DNA of 64,000 nt. Source: Denitromonas sp. (GTDB lineage: Bacteria; Pseudomonadota; Gammaproteobacteria; Burkholderiales; Rhodocyclaceae). The translations under genes were made by a program, and so were the position numbers. Positions 48,415 through 57,008 of this stretch are shown piece by piece. The notes below the pieces were generated by a model. It saw only the letters and a list, made by a program, of their open reading frames with translations. It made no database searches and was not told the origin of the DNA. The stretch lies in the NCBI RefSeq assembly GCF_034676725.1, contig NZ_JAUCBR010000004.1:1813501-1877500 (forward strand), written 5' to 3'. Within the stretch, counting starts at the first letter, position 1. The number at the start of each line of letters is the position of its first letter.

Positions 48415-49673
48415 TAACGCCCGGCCGGGGCCTGGCTGGCCCCCAGGCGGCGGGCGTAGAACACATACAGCACCAGGGTGGCGGCGAGCAGCACGGCGGA
48501 CAGCGCGGCGGCCATGCCCCAGTTGATGGTCTGGTTGGTGTAGAAGGCGATGAAGTAGCTGACCATCTGCTCCTTCGGGCTGCCCAGCAGCGCGGGCGTG
48601 ATGTAGTAGCCCATGCAGATGATGAACACCAGCAGCGTGCCGGCGCCGATGCCGGGCAGGGTCTGCGGGAAATACACCTTCCAGAAACTCTTGAACGGCG
48701 GGCAGCCCAGCGACATGGCGGCGCGCATGTAGACCGGCGAGATGCCCTTCATTACCGAATACAGCGGCAGCACCATGAAGGGCAGCAGGATGTGCACCAT
48801 GGCGATGTACACGCCGAGGCGGTTGAACACCAGCTGCAGCGGCGAATCGGTGAGACCGAGCGCCATCAGCGCCTGGTTGACCAGGCCGTCGTTCTGCAGC
48901 AGCACGATCCAGGCGGCCACGCGCACCAGCACCGAGGTCCAGAACGGCAGCAGCACGAAGATCATCAGGCTGTTGCTCTTGTCCTGCGGCAGATTGGCCA
49001 TCAGGTAGGCGACCGGGAAGCCGAGCAGCAGGCAGCAGGCGGCGACGATCAGGCTCATCCAGAAGGTGCGCCCGAGGATGTCGAGGTAGATCGACTCTTC
49101 CGGCGGTGTGGCGGCCAGCTGGCCGTCGGCGTCGATCGTCAGGTCCAGCGCCGAGAGCATGTAGAAGGCGGTGTAGGGCGCGCCGGTGCGCTTGATGGTC
49201 TGCCAGATGTCGACATCGCTCCAGCGCGAGTCGATGGTCATCAGCGCGCCTTGCGCATCGACCCCCTCGGGCAGTGGCATCTTGCGCGCGGTCTTCATGA
49301 TCAGCGAGCGGTAGCCGGGGGTCTCGCGGTTGAGCCGCTTGGCCGCCGCGCCCAGTTCGGGCGTGCCGCGGATCGCGGCCAGCTCGCCGGCCAGCGCGGC
49401 ATAGGCCTCGGCCGGCGGCAGCTCGTCGCCCGACCAGTGCTTGAGCACCGCGAGCGTCTGCGGCAGGGCGCCGTGCACTTCGGGGTTGTCGACGCTGCGC
49501 TTGAGCAGCGCGGCGATCGGCCAGATGAAGGCGATGACGAGAAACAGCGCCAGCGGCAGGATCAGGGCGCCGTACAGCAGCTTGCGGCGCCGTTCGGCAC
49601 GACGCAGCCGTTGCTTGAGGCCGACGACGGACTCGGTCGGGGCAGCGTCAAGGGGCAGGGTGTCAGTCGACAT
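48414..49673 (-). CDS. ABC transporter permease, spermidine/putrescine type (PotB-like)
   Basis: A 419-residue permease. TM1 lies near residues 33-58, followed by an unusually long periplasmic stretch to about 205, then the core helices (FWMSLIVAACCLLLGFPVAY, ILLPFMVLPLYSVMKGISP) with the coupling loop RAAMSLGCPPFKSFWKVYFP. The family's usual length is nearer 280-310, the difference being this loop, a known variant of the group. It is transcribed after the binding-protein gene. Confidence 0.9.
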   Translation of the reverse strand: MSTDTLPLDAAPTESVVGLKQRLRRAERRRKLLYGALILPLALFLVIAFIWPIAALLKRSVDNPEVHGALPQTLAVLKHWSGDELPPAEAYAALAGELAAIRGTPELGAAAKRLNRETPGYRSLIMKTARKMPLPEGVDAQGALMTIDSRWSDVDIWQTIKRTGAPYTAFYMLSALDLTIDADGQLAATPPEESIYLDILGRTFWMSLIVAACCLLLGFPVAYLMANLPQDKSNSLMIFVLLPFWTSVLVRVAAWIVLLQNDGLVNQALMALGLTDSPLQLVFNRLGVYIAMVHILLPFMVLPLYSVMKGISPVYMRAAMSLGCPPFKSFWKVYFPQTLPGIGAGTLLVFIICMGYYITPALLGSPKEQMVSYFIAFYTNQTINWGMAAALSAVLLAATLVLYVFYARRLGASQAPAGR

Positions 49674-49694
49674 GGGCGTTTTCCGGAGCGAGGG

Positions 49695-49720
49695 GCGGGT
49701 CCGCCCGGAGGCAGACCCGC
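49695..49720 (-). terminator. Intercistronic hairpin between binding-protein and permease genes
   Basis: Arms GCGGGTC/GACCCGC with a 12-base loop that can pair further (GCC/GGC). There is no T tract, so an attenuator or mRNA-stabilising hairpin is likelier than a full terminator. Such hairpins are common after periplasmic binding-protein genes. Confidence 0.4.
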
Positions 49721-49763
49721 GCAGACATCAGACCCACCGGCGCCGGGCCGGCGGGGCACGGGC

Positions 49764-50792
49764 TCAGCGGGCGGCCCAGGCGTTGAAGCGCTGCTCCAGG
49801 TCTTCGCCGTACTCGACCCAGAACTCGGTGTTGCTCGGCAGGGCGCCCTCCAGGTTGGCCGGGGCGGTGGGCAGGTCGGCGGCCACCTTGGCGTCCATCA
49901 TGCCGACCGCGCCCTTGTGCGTCGGGCCGTAGGGGATCAGCGCGGCGTACTGGCTCTGCGGCTTGGCCTGGCTGGCGAAGCGGATGAACTCGTAGGCTTC
50001 CTTGATGCGCGGCGAGCCGGTCGGGATGGCCCAGGAGTCGACGTCATAGACGCCGCCGTTCCAGACGATCTTGAGGTTCTTGCCTTCGGCCTGGGCGGCG
50101 GCGATGCGGCCGTTGTAGGCCGAGCTCATGACCATGTCGCCGGAGGCGAGCATCTGCGGCGGCTGGGCACCGGCCTCCCACCACTGGATGTGCGGCTTGA
50201 TTTCATCGAGCTTCTTGAAGGCGCGGTCGACCCCGGCGGGGGTGGCCAGCACGGTGTACACATCGGCCGGCTTGACGCCGTCGGCGAGCAGGGCGAACTC
50301 CAGCGTGAACTTGGCGCCCTTGCGCATGCCGCGCTTGCCGGGGATGCGCTTGACGTCCCAGAAGTCGGCCCACGAGGTGGGCGCCTGCTTGAGCTTGTCG
50401 GCGTTGTAGGCCAGCACCGTGGACCACACGAAGGTGCCGATACCGCATTCGCCGACGGCCTTGCCGATGAAGTCCGCCTTGTTGCCGATCTTGCTGTAGT
50501 CGAGCTTCTCGTACAGGCCTTCCTCGCAGCCGCGCGCCAGTTCGGGCGATTCGACCTCGACCACGTCCCAGGTGACGTTCTTGGTCTCGACCATGGCCTT
50601 GATCTTGGCCTGCTCGCCGTTGTACTCGCCGGCGATGATATTGATGCCGCTGGCGGCGGAGAACGGCGCGTAGTAGGCCGCTTGCTGCGCTTGCTGGTTG
50701 GCGCCGCCGAAGGAAATGACGGTCAGGTCGGCGTGGGCGGCACCGCTCAGGACGGCGGTGCCGATCAGGGCGACGGTGGAAGTCAGCTTCAT
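49764..50792 (-). CDS. ABC transporter extracellular substrate-binding protein (PotD/PotF-like)
   Basis: A 342-residue periplasmic binding protein with a signal peptide (about 1-21, ending AHA) and a mature start DLTVISFGGANQQAQQAAYY. It has family features such as WDVVEVESPELARGCEEGLY, PTSWADFWDVKRIPGKRGM and NGGVYDVDSWAIPTGSP. The operon partners gabD and gabT suggest it binds GABA, putrescine or a related amine (inference). The start ATG is at 50792. Confidence 0.92.
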   Translation of the reverse strand: MKLTSTVALIGTAVLSGAAHADLTVISFGGANQQAQQAAYYAPFSAASGINIIAGEYNGEQAKIKAMVETKNVTWDVVEVESPELARGCEEGLYEKLDYSKIGNKADFIGKAVGECGIGTFVWSTVLAYNADKLKQAPTSWADFWDVKRIPGKRGMRKGAKFTLEFALLADGVKPADVYTVLATPAGVDRAFKKLDEIKPHIQWWEAGAQPPQMLASGDMVMSSAYNGRIAAAQAEGKNLKIVWNGGVYDVDSWAIPTGSPRIKEAYEFIRFASQAKPQSQYAALIPYGPTHKGAVGMMDAKVAADLPTAPANLEGALPSNTEFWVEYGEDLEQRFNAWAAR

Positions 50793-50841
50793 GGGATGTC
50801 TCCTTGGTTTTCTGCGTTGTGGTAGCGGGTGAAGCGATCGG

Positions 50842-51939
50842 TCAGGCCGGCATCGGGGCCAGCGCTCGGATGTGTTCGGGGGCGATTTCGACGTGCACCA
50901 GCTGGCCGGCACCGGGGCTGCGGTCGAGCCGCGACACCGGCGTTTTGACGGTGAAGGTGGTGCTGCCGGCGACGCGCAGGCGGATGCGCAGGTGGTCGCC
51001 CAGGTAGATCAGCTCTTCGACCTGCGCCGGCAGGCGGTTGGCGCCGTCGGCGTCGGCGACGATGCGCACCCGCTCCGGCCGGATCGACAGCATCGCCGCT
51101 TCGCCGCTGCGCCCGACGCCGCCGTTGGCTGCCTTGAGGAAGCTGCCGTCGGCCAGGCGCACGCCGCAGCTGTCGCCATCGTCTTGCTCGATGCGTCCGT
51201 CGAGCGCGTTGTTCTCGCCGATGAAACTGGCGACGAAGGCATTGGCCGGCGCGTCGTAGAGGGCGTCGGGGCGGTCGATCTGCTGGATGACGCCCTTGTC
51301 GAAGACGGCGATGCGGTCCGACATGGTGAGCGCCTCGCTCTGGTCGTGGGTGACGAAGACGAAGGTCACGCCGAGGCTCTGGTGGATGTGCTTGATCTCC
51401 AGCTGCATGTGCTCGCGCAGCTGCTTGTCGAGCGCGCCGAGCGGCTCGTCCATGAGCACCAGCTTGGGCTCGAAGACCAGCGCCCGGGCCAGCGCGATGC
51501 GTTGCTGCTGGCCGCCCGACAGCTGCTGCGGATAGCGGCCGGCAAAGTCCTGCAACTGCACCATTTCCAGGGCGCGCTTGACCTTGGCGTCGATCTCGGC
51601 GGCCGGCAGCTTGCGCACGGCCAGCGGAAAGCGCAGGTTCTCGCCGACGGTCATGTGCGGGAACAGGGCGTAGTTCTGGAACACCATGCCGATGCCGCGC
51701 TTGTGCGGCGGTACGGTGTCGATGCGCTGGCCGTCGAGGCGGATCTCGCCGCCGGTCGGCGTCTCGAAGCCGGCGAGCATCATCAGGCAGGTGGTCTTGC
51801 CGGAGCCGGACGGGCCGAGCAGGGTCAGGAATTCGCCCCGGGCGACGTCAAGATTGAGATCCTTGACGATGAGATTCTCGCCGTCGTAAGTCTTCTGGAC
51901 GCGGCGGAAGGTGACGATCGGGTCTGCGATGGGCTGCAT
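50842..51939 (-). CDS. ABC transporter ATP-binding protein, spermidine/putrescine type (PotA-like)
   Basis: A 365-residue ATPase. Walker A is GPSGSGKTT, the Q-loop region FQNYALFPHMTV, the signature LSGGQQQRIALARAL, Walker B LVLMDEPLGALD and the switch FVTHDQSEAL. A C-terminal TOBE domain follows (MLSIRPERVRIVADADG). The ATG at 51939 starts MQPIADPIVTFRRVQKTYDG. It is the first gene of the minus-strand gab operon, divergent from the GabR-like gene across 123 bases. Confidence 0.95.
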   Translation of the reverse strand: MQPIADPIVTFRRVQKTYDGENLIVKDLNLDVARGEFLTLLGPSGSGKTTCLMMLAGFETPTGGEIRLDGQRIDTVPPHKRGIGMVFQNYALFPHMTVGENLRFPLAVRKLPAAEIDAKVKRALEMVQLQDFAGRYPQQLSGGQQQRIALARALVFEPKLVLMDEPLGALDKQLREHMQLEIKHIHQSLGVTFVFVTHDQSEALTMSDRIAVFDKGVIQQIDRPDALYDAPANAFVASFIGENNALDGRIEQDDGDSCGVRLADGSFLKAANGGVGRSGEAAMLSIRPERVRIVADADGANRLPAQVEELIYLGDHLRIRLRVAGSTTFTVKTPVSRLDRSPGAGQLVHVEIAPEHIRALAPMPA

Positions 51940-52019
51940 GTGAGCTCCTTTGGCGCGCTGGATCGGTGCCGTGTGCGGCAACAGGTGACGCAGTGTAAGC
52001 GCATAATTGTCTTGAAACG

Positions 52020-52052
52020 GGAACCAATATGCCCGTGTTTGAAGGAACCAAT
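52020..52052. promoter_or_regulatory. Direct-repeat operator candidate in the gab divergent region
   Basis: Two copies of GGAACCAAT start at 52020 and 52044, 24 bases apart and in the same orientation, between the potA-like and gabR-like starts. GabR/MocR regulators commonly bind direct repeats about two helical turns apart, so this is a natural binding-site candidate. Confidence 0.5.
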
Positions 52053-52062
52053 CGGAGCGGTC

Positions 52063-53568
52063 ATGGATGCGGAACTGGTATGCGAACTGATTGCCCAGCG
52101 GCTGTGGAGCCAGCCGGGCGCGTCCCTGCTCAAGACCCGGCTGTACCTGGTGTTGCGCCAGGCGATCCTGGACGGCGGCATCCCGACCGGCATCAAGCTG
52201 CCCCCCTCCCGCATGCTCGCCGATGCCTTGTCGCTGGGCCGCAATACGGTGGTGCGCGCCTACGACCAGCTGCTGGTCGAGGGCTATCTGGAGACCCGGG
52301 TGGGTGACGGCACCTACGTGGTCGAGTCGCTCGCCGTGCCCGGCCGGCGGGCGACGGGGCCTGCACCGCGGCCAGCCGTGGCCCCGGATCTGCTGTCGCT
52401 GCGGGGGCGTCGCATTGCCGGCATGGGCACCTCCAGCTCGGTGCAGCACGGCGCCTTCATGCCCGGCATCCCGGATACCGAGCACTTCCCCTTTGCCACC
52501 TGGCGCCGGCTGCTGTCCAAGTATGTGCGCCGCGAACAGTCGCACCTGCTGCACTACGGCGTGGGCGGCTTCGGCCCCCTGCGCGCGGAGCTGGCCGACT
52601 ACCTGCGCGCCACCCGCCTGATCCACTGCGAACCGCGCCAGGTGATGATCTTCAATGGCACCCACCAGGCCATCGATCTGTGCGCCCGCCTGCTGTGCGA
52701 TGCCGGCGACCGGGTGTGGATGGAGGAGCCCGGCTACTGGGGGGCGCGCACCGTGCTGCAGGCCGCCGGCCTGCAGACCGAGCCGATCGCGCTCGACGAC
52801 AAGGGCATTGCCCCCACCGAGGCGGACTGGGAAACGCCGCCGCGGCTGGTGTTCATGTCGCCCTCCAGCCAGTATCCGACGGGCATCGTGCTGTCGCTCG
52901 AGCGCCGGCTCGAACTGCTGGCCAAGGCGCGTGAGCACAACGCCTGGCTGATCGAGGACGACTATGACAACGAGCTGCGCTACCACAACCGGCCGGTGGC
53001 CTCGCTGTTTGGTCTCGACGGTGCCGAGCGGGTGATCTACCTGGGGACCTTCAGCAAGGTGATGTACCCCGGTCTGCGCCTGGCCTATCTGGTGGTGCCG
53101 CCGGCGCTGGCCGATGCCTTCGCCGCGGGCAATGCGGAGATGTACCGCGAGGGCCGGCTGACCGAGCAGGCCGCGCTGGCCGAGTTCATTGCTGAGGGGC
53201 ATTTCGCCGCCCACCTCAAGCGCATGCGCGCGATCTACCGCGAGCGCCGCGACACGCTGCGCGATATCCTGCACACCCGGCTGGGCGATGCGCTGACCGC
53301 CTCGGGCGGCGACGCGGGCCTGCATCTGCTCTACTACTTCAATGCCCGCGCCGAAGACACCGCGCTGGCCGCCGCCAGCGTGGCGCGTGGTGTGGTGTTC
53401 CGCCCGCTGTCGATCTACTACCTCGACCCCGCCCGTGCCCGCGCCGGGATGAACCTGGGCTATGCCTGCGTGCCACTGGCACGCATCGGACCGGCGGCGG
53501 ATATTCTGTGCCAGGTGCTGGAGCAGGGTTTTTCCGCCGCCGACCGCAGCCGTCCGGCGGGCTGCTAG
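52063..53568 (+). CDS. GabR-like MocR family transcriptional regulator
   Basis: A 501-residue GntR-HTH/aminotransferase fusion. HTH: GIKLPPSRMLADALSLGRNT and VVRAYDQLLVEGYLE. Aminotransferase domain: HYGVGGFGPLRAELADYLRA, LIEDDYDNELRY, PLP lysine in LGTFSKVMYPGLRLAYLVV. It is divergent from a GABA/polyamine uptake and gabDT operon, the gene set that GabR (GABA plus PLP sensing) activates in Bacillus, so the same role is likely here. Confidence 0.9.
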   Translation: MDAELVCELIAQRLWSQPGASLLKTRLYLVLRQAILDGGIPTGIKLPPSRMLADALSLGRNTVVRAYDQLLVEGYLETRVGDGTYVVESLAVPGRRATGPAPRPAVAPDLLSLRGRRIAGMGTSSSVQHGAFMPGIPDTEHFPFATWRRLLSKYVRREQSHLLHYGVGGFGPLRAELADYLRATRLIHCEPRQVMIFNGTHQAIDLCARLLCDAGDRVWMEEPGYWGARTVLQAAGLQTEPIALDDKGIAPTEADWETPPRLVFMSPSSQYPTGIVLSLERRLELLAKAREHNAWLIEDDYDNELRYHNRPVASLFGLDGAERVIYLGTFSKVMYPGLRLAYLVVPPALADAFAAGNAEMYREGRLTEQAALAEFIAEGHFAAHLKRMRAIYRERRDTLRDILHTRLGDALTASGGDAGLHLLYYFNARAEDTALAAASVARGVVFRPLSIYYLDPARARAGMNLGYACVPLARIGPAADILCQVLEQGFSAADRSRPAGC

Positions 53569-53628
53569 AATCGACGCCTTGACTGCTTCCCTCCAAGGAC
53601 GACGCCGGCCGAGCCGGCAGGCAATGCG

Positions 53629-54243
53629 ATGTCTGGAACCCTGTTTATCGTCACCGCCCCCTCCGGTGCGGGCAAGACCACCCTGGTCAAGGGCCTGCTC
53701 GAACGGGACGCGTCGGTGCATCTGTCGATCTCCTACACCACCCGGACGCCGCGCCCCGGCGAGGCGGATGGTCGCGAATACCATTTCGTGGATGTCGCCA
53801 GATTCCGCGAACTGCGCGACCGCGGCGAGTTCCTCGAGTGGGCCGAGGTGCATGGCAATTACTACGCCACCTCGCGCGTGTGGCTGCAGGCGCAGATCGA
53901 GGCCGGGCGCGACATGCTGCTCGAAATCGACTGGCAGGGCGCGCAGCAGGTGCGCAAGGCCTTCCCCGGCGCGGTGGGCGTTTTTGTGCTACCCCCTTCG
54001 ACCGAGGAGCTCGAGCGCCGCCTGCGCGGCCGGGGCACCGACAGCGAGGATGTGATCGGCCGGCGATTGCTCGCCGCGCGGGGCGAGATGCGCCATGTGG
54101 CCGAGTTCGATTACGTTATAATTAACAACGAATTGCCCGCAGCGCTGGATGATCTGGTGGCTGTTGTGCGCGCCGCCCGGCTGCGCTATGCCAACCAGCA
54201 TGCGCGTCACCTGACCTATTTTGATTTCCTCGAGAAGGACTGA
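53629..54243 (+). CDS. gmk: Guanylate kinase
   Basis: A 204-residue kinase that phosphorylates GMP to GDP. The P-loop is TAPSGAGKTTLVKGLLE, the GMP-binding region is SISYTTRTPRPGEADGREY through GEFLEWAEVHGNYYATS, and the lid is RLRGRGTDSEDVIGRRL. It heads the conserved gmk-rpoZ-spoT cluster. A TAGAAT hexamer at 53566-53571 inside the end of the preceding gene may be a -10 element. Confidence 0.97.
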   Translation: MSGTLFIVTAPSGAGKTTLVKGLLERDASVHLSISYTTRTPRPGEADGREYHFVDVARFRELRDRGEFLEWAEVHGNYYATSRVWLQAQIEAGRDMLLEIDWQGAQQVRKAFPGAVGVFVLPPSTEELERRLRGRGTDSEDVIGRRLLAARGEMRHVAEFDYVIINNELPAALDDLVAVVRAARLRYANQHARHLTYFDFLEKD

Positions 54244-54249
54244 ACGTTC

Positions 54250-54465
54250 ATGGCCCGTATTACCGTTGAAGATTGCCTCAAGAAGATCCCGAACCGCTTC
54301 CAGCTCACGCTGGCGGCGACCTACCGTGCCCGCCAGCTGACCGCCGGCAGCGAGCCGCAGATCGAGATCGACCGCGCCGACCGCGACAAGCCGACGGTGA
54401 TCGCACTGCGCGAGATCGAGGCGGGCAAGGTCGGCCTCGAAGTGCTCAACCGGGGCCAGGCGTAA
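54250..54465 (+). CDS. rpoZ: DNA-directed RNA polymerase subunit omega
   Basis: A 71-residue omega subunit: MARITVEDCLKKIPNRFQLT, then YRARQL and the C-terminal KPTVIALREIEAGKVG. It assists assembly of RNA polymerase and forms part of a ppGpp site in proteobacteria. It lies 6 bases after gmk and upstream of spoT. Confidence 0.97.
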   Translation: MARITVEDCLKKIPNRFQLTLAATYRARQLTAGSEPQIEIDRADRDKPTVIALREIEAGKVGLEVLNRGQA

Positions 54466-54519
54466 GCGTGCGATGACGCACCGCGCGGTCGGCATCTGAG
54501 CTGAGCAGATCAGGTTTTT

Positions 54520-56715
54520 ATGGATGTCGGCCGCCCGGTTCCCGCACCCTTTGGCCCCCCTGCGTCCAGCGTTCCGACGCTGGATTTCGAGCGGCTGAAG
54601 GCAAAGATCAGTACCTATCTGCGGCCGGAGGACGTCGGCCGCGTCGAGGCGGCCTACCATTTCTCGGCGGCCGCCCACACCGGGCAGTACCGCATCAGCG
54701 GCGAGCCCTACATCACCCACCCCGTCGCCGTCACCGAGCTGGTCGCCGGCTGGAATCTCGACGCGCAGGCGCTCACTGCCGCCTTGCTGCACGACGTGAT
54801 GGAGGACACCTCCGTCACCAAGGCCGAGATCGCCGAACGCTTCGGCCGGGTCACGGCCGAGCTGGTCGATGGCCTGTCCAAACTCGACAAGATCGAGTTC
54901 CGCTCGCAGGAAGAAGCGCAGGCGGAAAACTTCCGCAAGATGCTGCTGGCCATGGCCACCGATCTGCGGGTCATCCTCATCAAGCTGGCCGACCGGCTGC
55001 ACAACATGCGCACGCTCGACTATGTGCGCCCGGCCAAGCGCCGGCGCATCGCCAGCGAAACCCTCGAAATCTACGCGCCGATCGCCAACCGGCTGGGCCT
55101 CAATGGCCTCTATCGCGAGCTGCAGGAACTGTCGTTCATGTACAAGCACCCCGTGCGCTACCAGGTGCTGTCCAAGGCGATCAAGGCGGCCCGCGGCAAT
55201 CGGCGCGAGGTGGTGGGCAAGGTGTTGACGGCGCTCGAGGCGCGCCTGCCGCAGTGGGGCATCTCGGCCGAGATCCAGGGGCGCGAGAAGCACCTCTATG
55301 GCATCTACCGCAAGATGATCGAAAAGCGCCTGTCGTTCTCGCAGGTGCTCGACATCTACGGCTTTCGCGTCATCGTGCCCGACGTGCCCTCGTGCTACCT
55401 GACCATCGGCTCGCTGCACGCCTTGTACAAACCGGTGCCGGGCAAGTTCAAGGACTACATCGCGATCCCCAAGGCCAACGGCTACCAGTCGCTGCACACC
55501 ACCCTGATCGGCCCCTACGGCACGCCGGTGGAGGTGCAGGTGCGCACCCGTGCCATGCACCATGTGGCCGAGTCGGGCGTGGCCTCGCACTGGCTGTACA
55601 AGGACGACGAATCGAGCCTGTCCGAGCTGCACCAGAAGACCCACTCCTGGCTGCAGTCGCTGATCGACCTGCAATCGGCCTCGGCCGAGGCCACCGAGTT
55701 CCTCGAGCATGTCAAGATCGACCTCTTCCCAAGCGAGGTCTACGCGTTCACGCCGAAGGGGCGGATCCTGTCGCTGCAGCGCGGCTCGACCCCGGTAGAC
55801 TTCGCCTATGCGGTGCATACCGATATCGGCAATCGCTGCGTGGCCTGCCGGGTCAATGGCGATCTGGTGCCGCTGCGCACCGAACTGCGCAATGGCGACC
55901 AGGTCGAGATCATCACCGCGGCGCATGCCAGCCCCAACCCGGCCTGGCTGAGCTATGTGCGCACCGGCAAGGCACGGGCGCAGATCCGCCATTTCCTCAA
56001 GTCGGCCCAGCATGACGAGGCCGTGGCGCTGGGCGAGCGCCTGCTCAACCAGGCGCTGCGCGAGCATGGGCTGACCCTGGGCCAGATCAGCATGTTTGCC
56101 TGGGACCGCTTCCTCGGCGACGCCGGCGTGCGCGACCGGCGCGAGATGTTCGCCGATATCGGCCTGGGCAAGCGCCTGCCGGTGATCGTCGCGCGGCGGG
56201 TGGCCGAGGCGCAGGACCAGGAGTCCGGCCGGCCCAACGTGATCAAGCCCAAGCCGCTGGGCGCGGTGCTCATCCGCGGCAGCGAGGGCACGGCGGTGCA
56301 GCTGGCCAAATGCTGCCACCCGATCCCGGGCGACGACATCATCGCCACCATTCGCAAGGGCCAGGGGCTCGAAGTCCACGTGGATGACTGCCCGGTGGTG
56401 GCCCGCCGGCGCGGCGACCGTGGCCGCTGGATCGACGTCGGCTGGGAACCGGCCGAAGGCCGGCTGTTCGAGGCGGCGATCCGTGTGCTGACCATCGACA
56501 ATCGCGGCGTGCTGGCCAAGGTGGCGGCGGCGATTGCCGACGCCGACGCCAACATCCTGAATGTCACCATGGATGTCGAGCAGGCGCCGTATACCGCCTT
56601 GCAGTTCGTGCTCGAAGTCGAGAGCCGGGTCCATCTGGCGCGGGTCATCCGTGCCGTGCGCGTGCAGCCCTCGGTGACCCGTGTGTCGCGCCTCAAGGGT
56701 GAGCTGCGGCGCTGA
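54520..56715 (+). CDS. spoT: Bifunctional (p)ppGpp synthetase/hydrolase
   Basis: A 731-residue RelA/SpoT enzyme. The hydrolase domain keeps the metal ligands (ITHPVAV, His91-Asp92 in ALLHDVMEDTS). The synthetase domain has GKFKDYIAIPKANGYQSLHT, where the basic KFKD matches the RxKD signature of bifunctional enzymes and not EFDD of RelA. TGS (VYAFTPKGRILSLQRGSTPV) and C-terminal ACT domains (VLTIDNRGVLAKVAAAIADA) follow. It balances the stringent-response alarmone. Its place after rpoZ matches E. coli. Confidence 0.96.
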   Translation: MDVGRPVPAPFGPPASSVPTLDFERLKAKISTYLRPEDVGRVEAAYHFSAAAHTGQYRISGEPYITHPVAVTELVAGWNLDAQALTAALLHDVMEDTSVTKAEIAERFGRVTAELVDGLSKLDKIEFRSQEEAQAENFRKMLLAMATDLRVILIKLADRLHNMRTLDYVRPAKRRRIASETLEIYAPIANRLGLNGLYRELQELSFMYKHPVRYQVLSKAIKAARGNRREVVGKVLTALEARLPQWGISAEIQGREKHLYGIYRKMIEKRLSFSQVLDIYGFRVIVPDVPSCYLTIGSLHALYKPVPGKFKDYIAIPKANGYQSLHTTLIGPYGTPVEVQVRTRAMHHVAESGVASHWLYKDDESSLSELHQKTHSWLQSLIDLQSASAEATEFLEHVKIDLFPSEVYAFTPKGRILSLQRGSTPVDFAYAVHTDIGNRCVACRVNGDLVPLRTELRNGDQVEIITAAHASPNPAWLSYVRTGKARAQIRHFLKSAQHDEAVALGERLLNQALREHGLTLGQISMFAWDRFLGDAGVRDRREMFADIGLGKRLPVIVARRVAEAQDQESGRPNVIKPKPLGAVLIRGSEGTAVQLAKCCHPIPGDDIIATIRKGQGLEVHVDDCPVVARRRGDRGRWIDVGWEPAEGRLFEAAIRVLTIDNRGVLAKVAAAIADADANILNVTMDVEQAPYTALQFVLEVESRVHLARVIRAVRVQPSVTRVSRLKGELRR

Positions 56716-56774
56716 AGCGCTGGCGCATTGGCGGCGACTTGCCTAGAATCGCGTCGCTGAGTCAGGAGAGAGTG

Positions 56775-56960
56775 ATGGCACTGTACGAATCCGAGCACAC
56801 CAAATTCATGCGCGAATGGATGGAGAACCATCCGAAAGAGCGCCAGGAACAGCAGGCCGGCCGCGCCCTGTGGTGGGACAAGCCGCAGGACGCCGAGGCC
56901 CGGGCGCGCAACAACGACGCCAAGGTACCGAGCAAGCCCTACTACTACCAGACGGACTGA
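56775..56960 (+). CDS. DUF3460 family small protein
   Basis: A 61-residue polar protein, MALYESEHTKFMREWMENHP followed by GRALWWDKPQ and ending PYYYQTD, which matches the DUF3460 family found in betaproteobacteria. The function is unknown. The start ATG follows AGGAGAG. A TAGAAT hexamer at 56744-56749 could be its -10. Confidence 0.85.
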   Translation: MALYESEHTKFMREWMENHPKERQEQQAGRALWWDKPQDAEARARNNDAKVPSKPYYYQTD

Positions 56961-57008
56961 TGCCCCCGGTCGCATCGGTCGCGGCGCCAACGCGCGCCGC
57001 CTGACGCC

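Noticed and set aside
45904..50825. Two very long plus-strand frames across the gab operon
   Set aside because: Antisense to well-supported transporter and gab genes; compositionally biased with no motifs.
51940..53853. Minus-strand extension that would fuse the PotA-like ATPase to upstream sequence
   Set aside because: It runs antisense to the GabR-like regulator, and ATPase similarity starts at 51939.
53989..56634. 881-codon minus-strand frame opposite spoT
   Set aside because: Mirror of a conserved stringent-response gene; no protein features.
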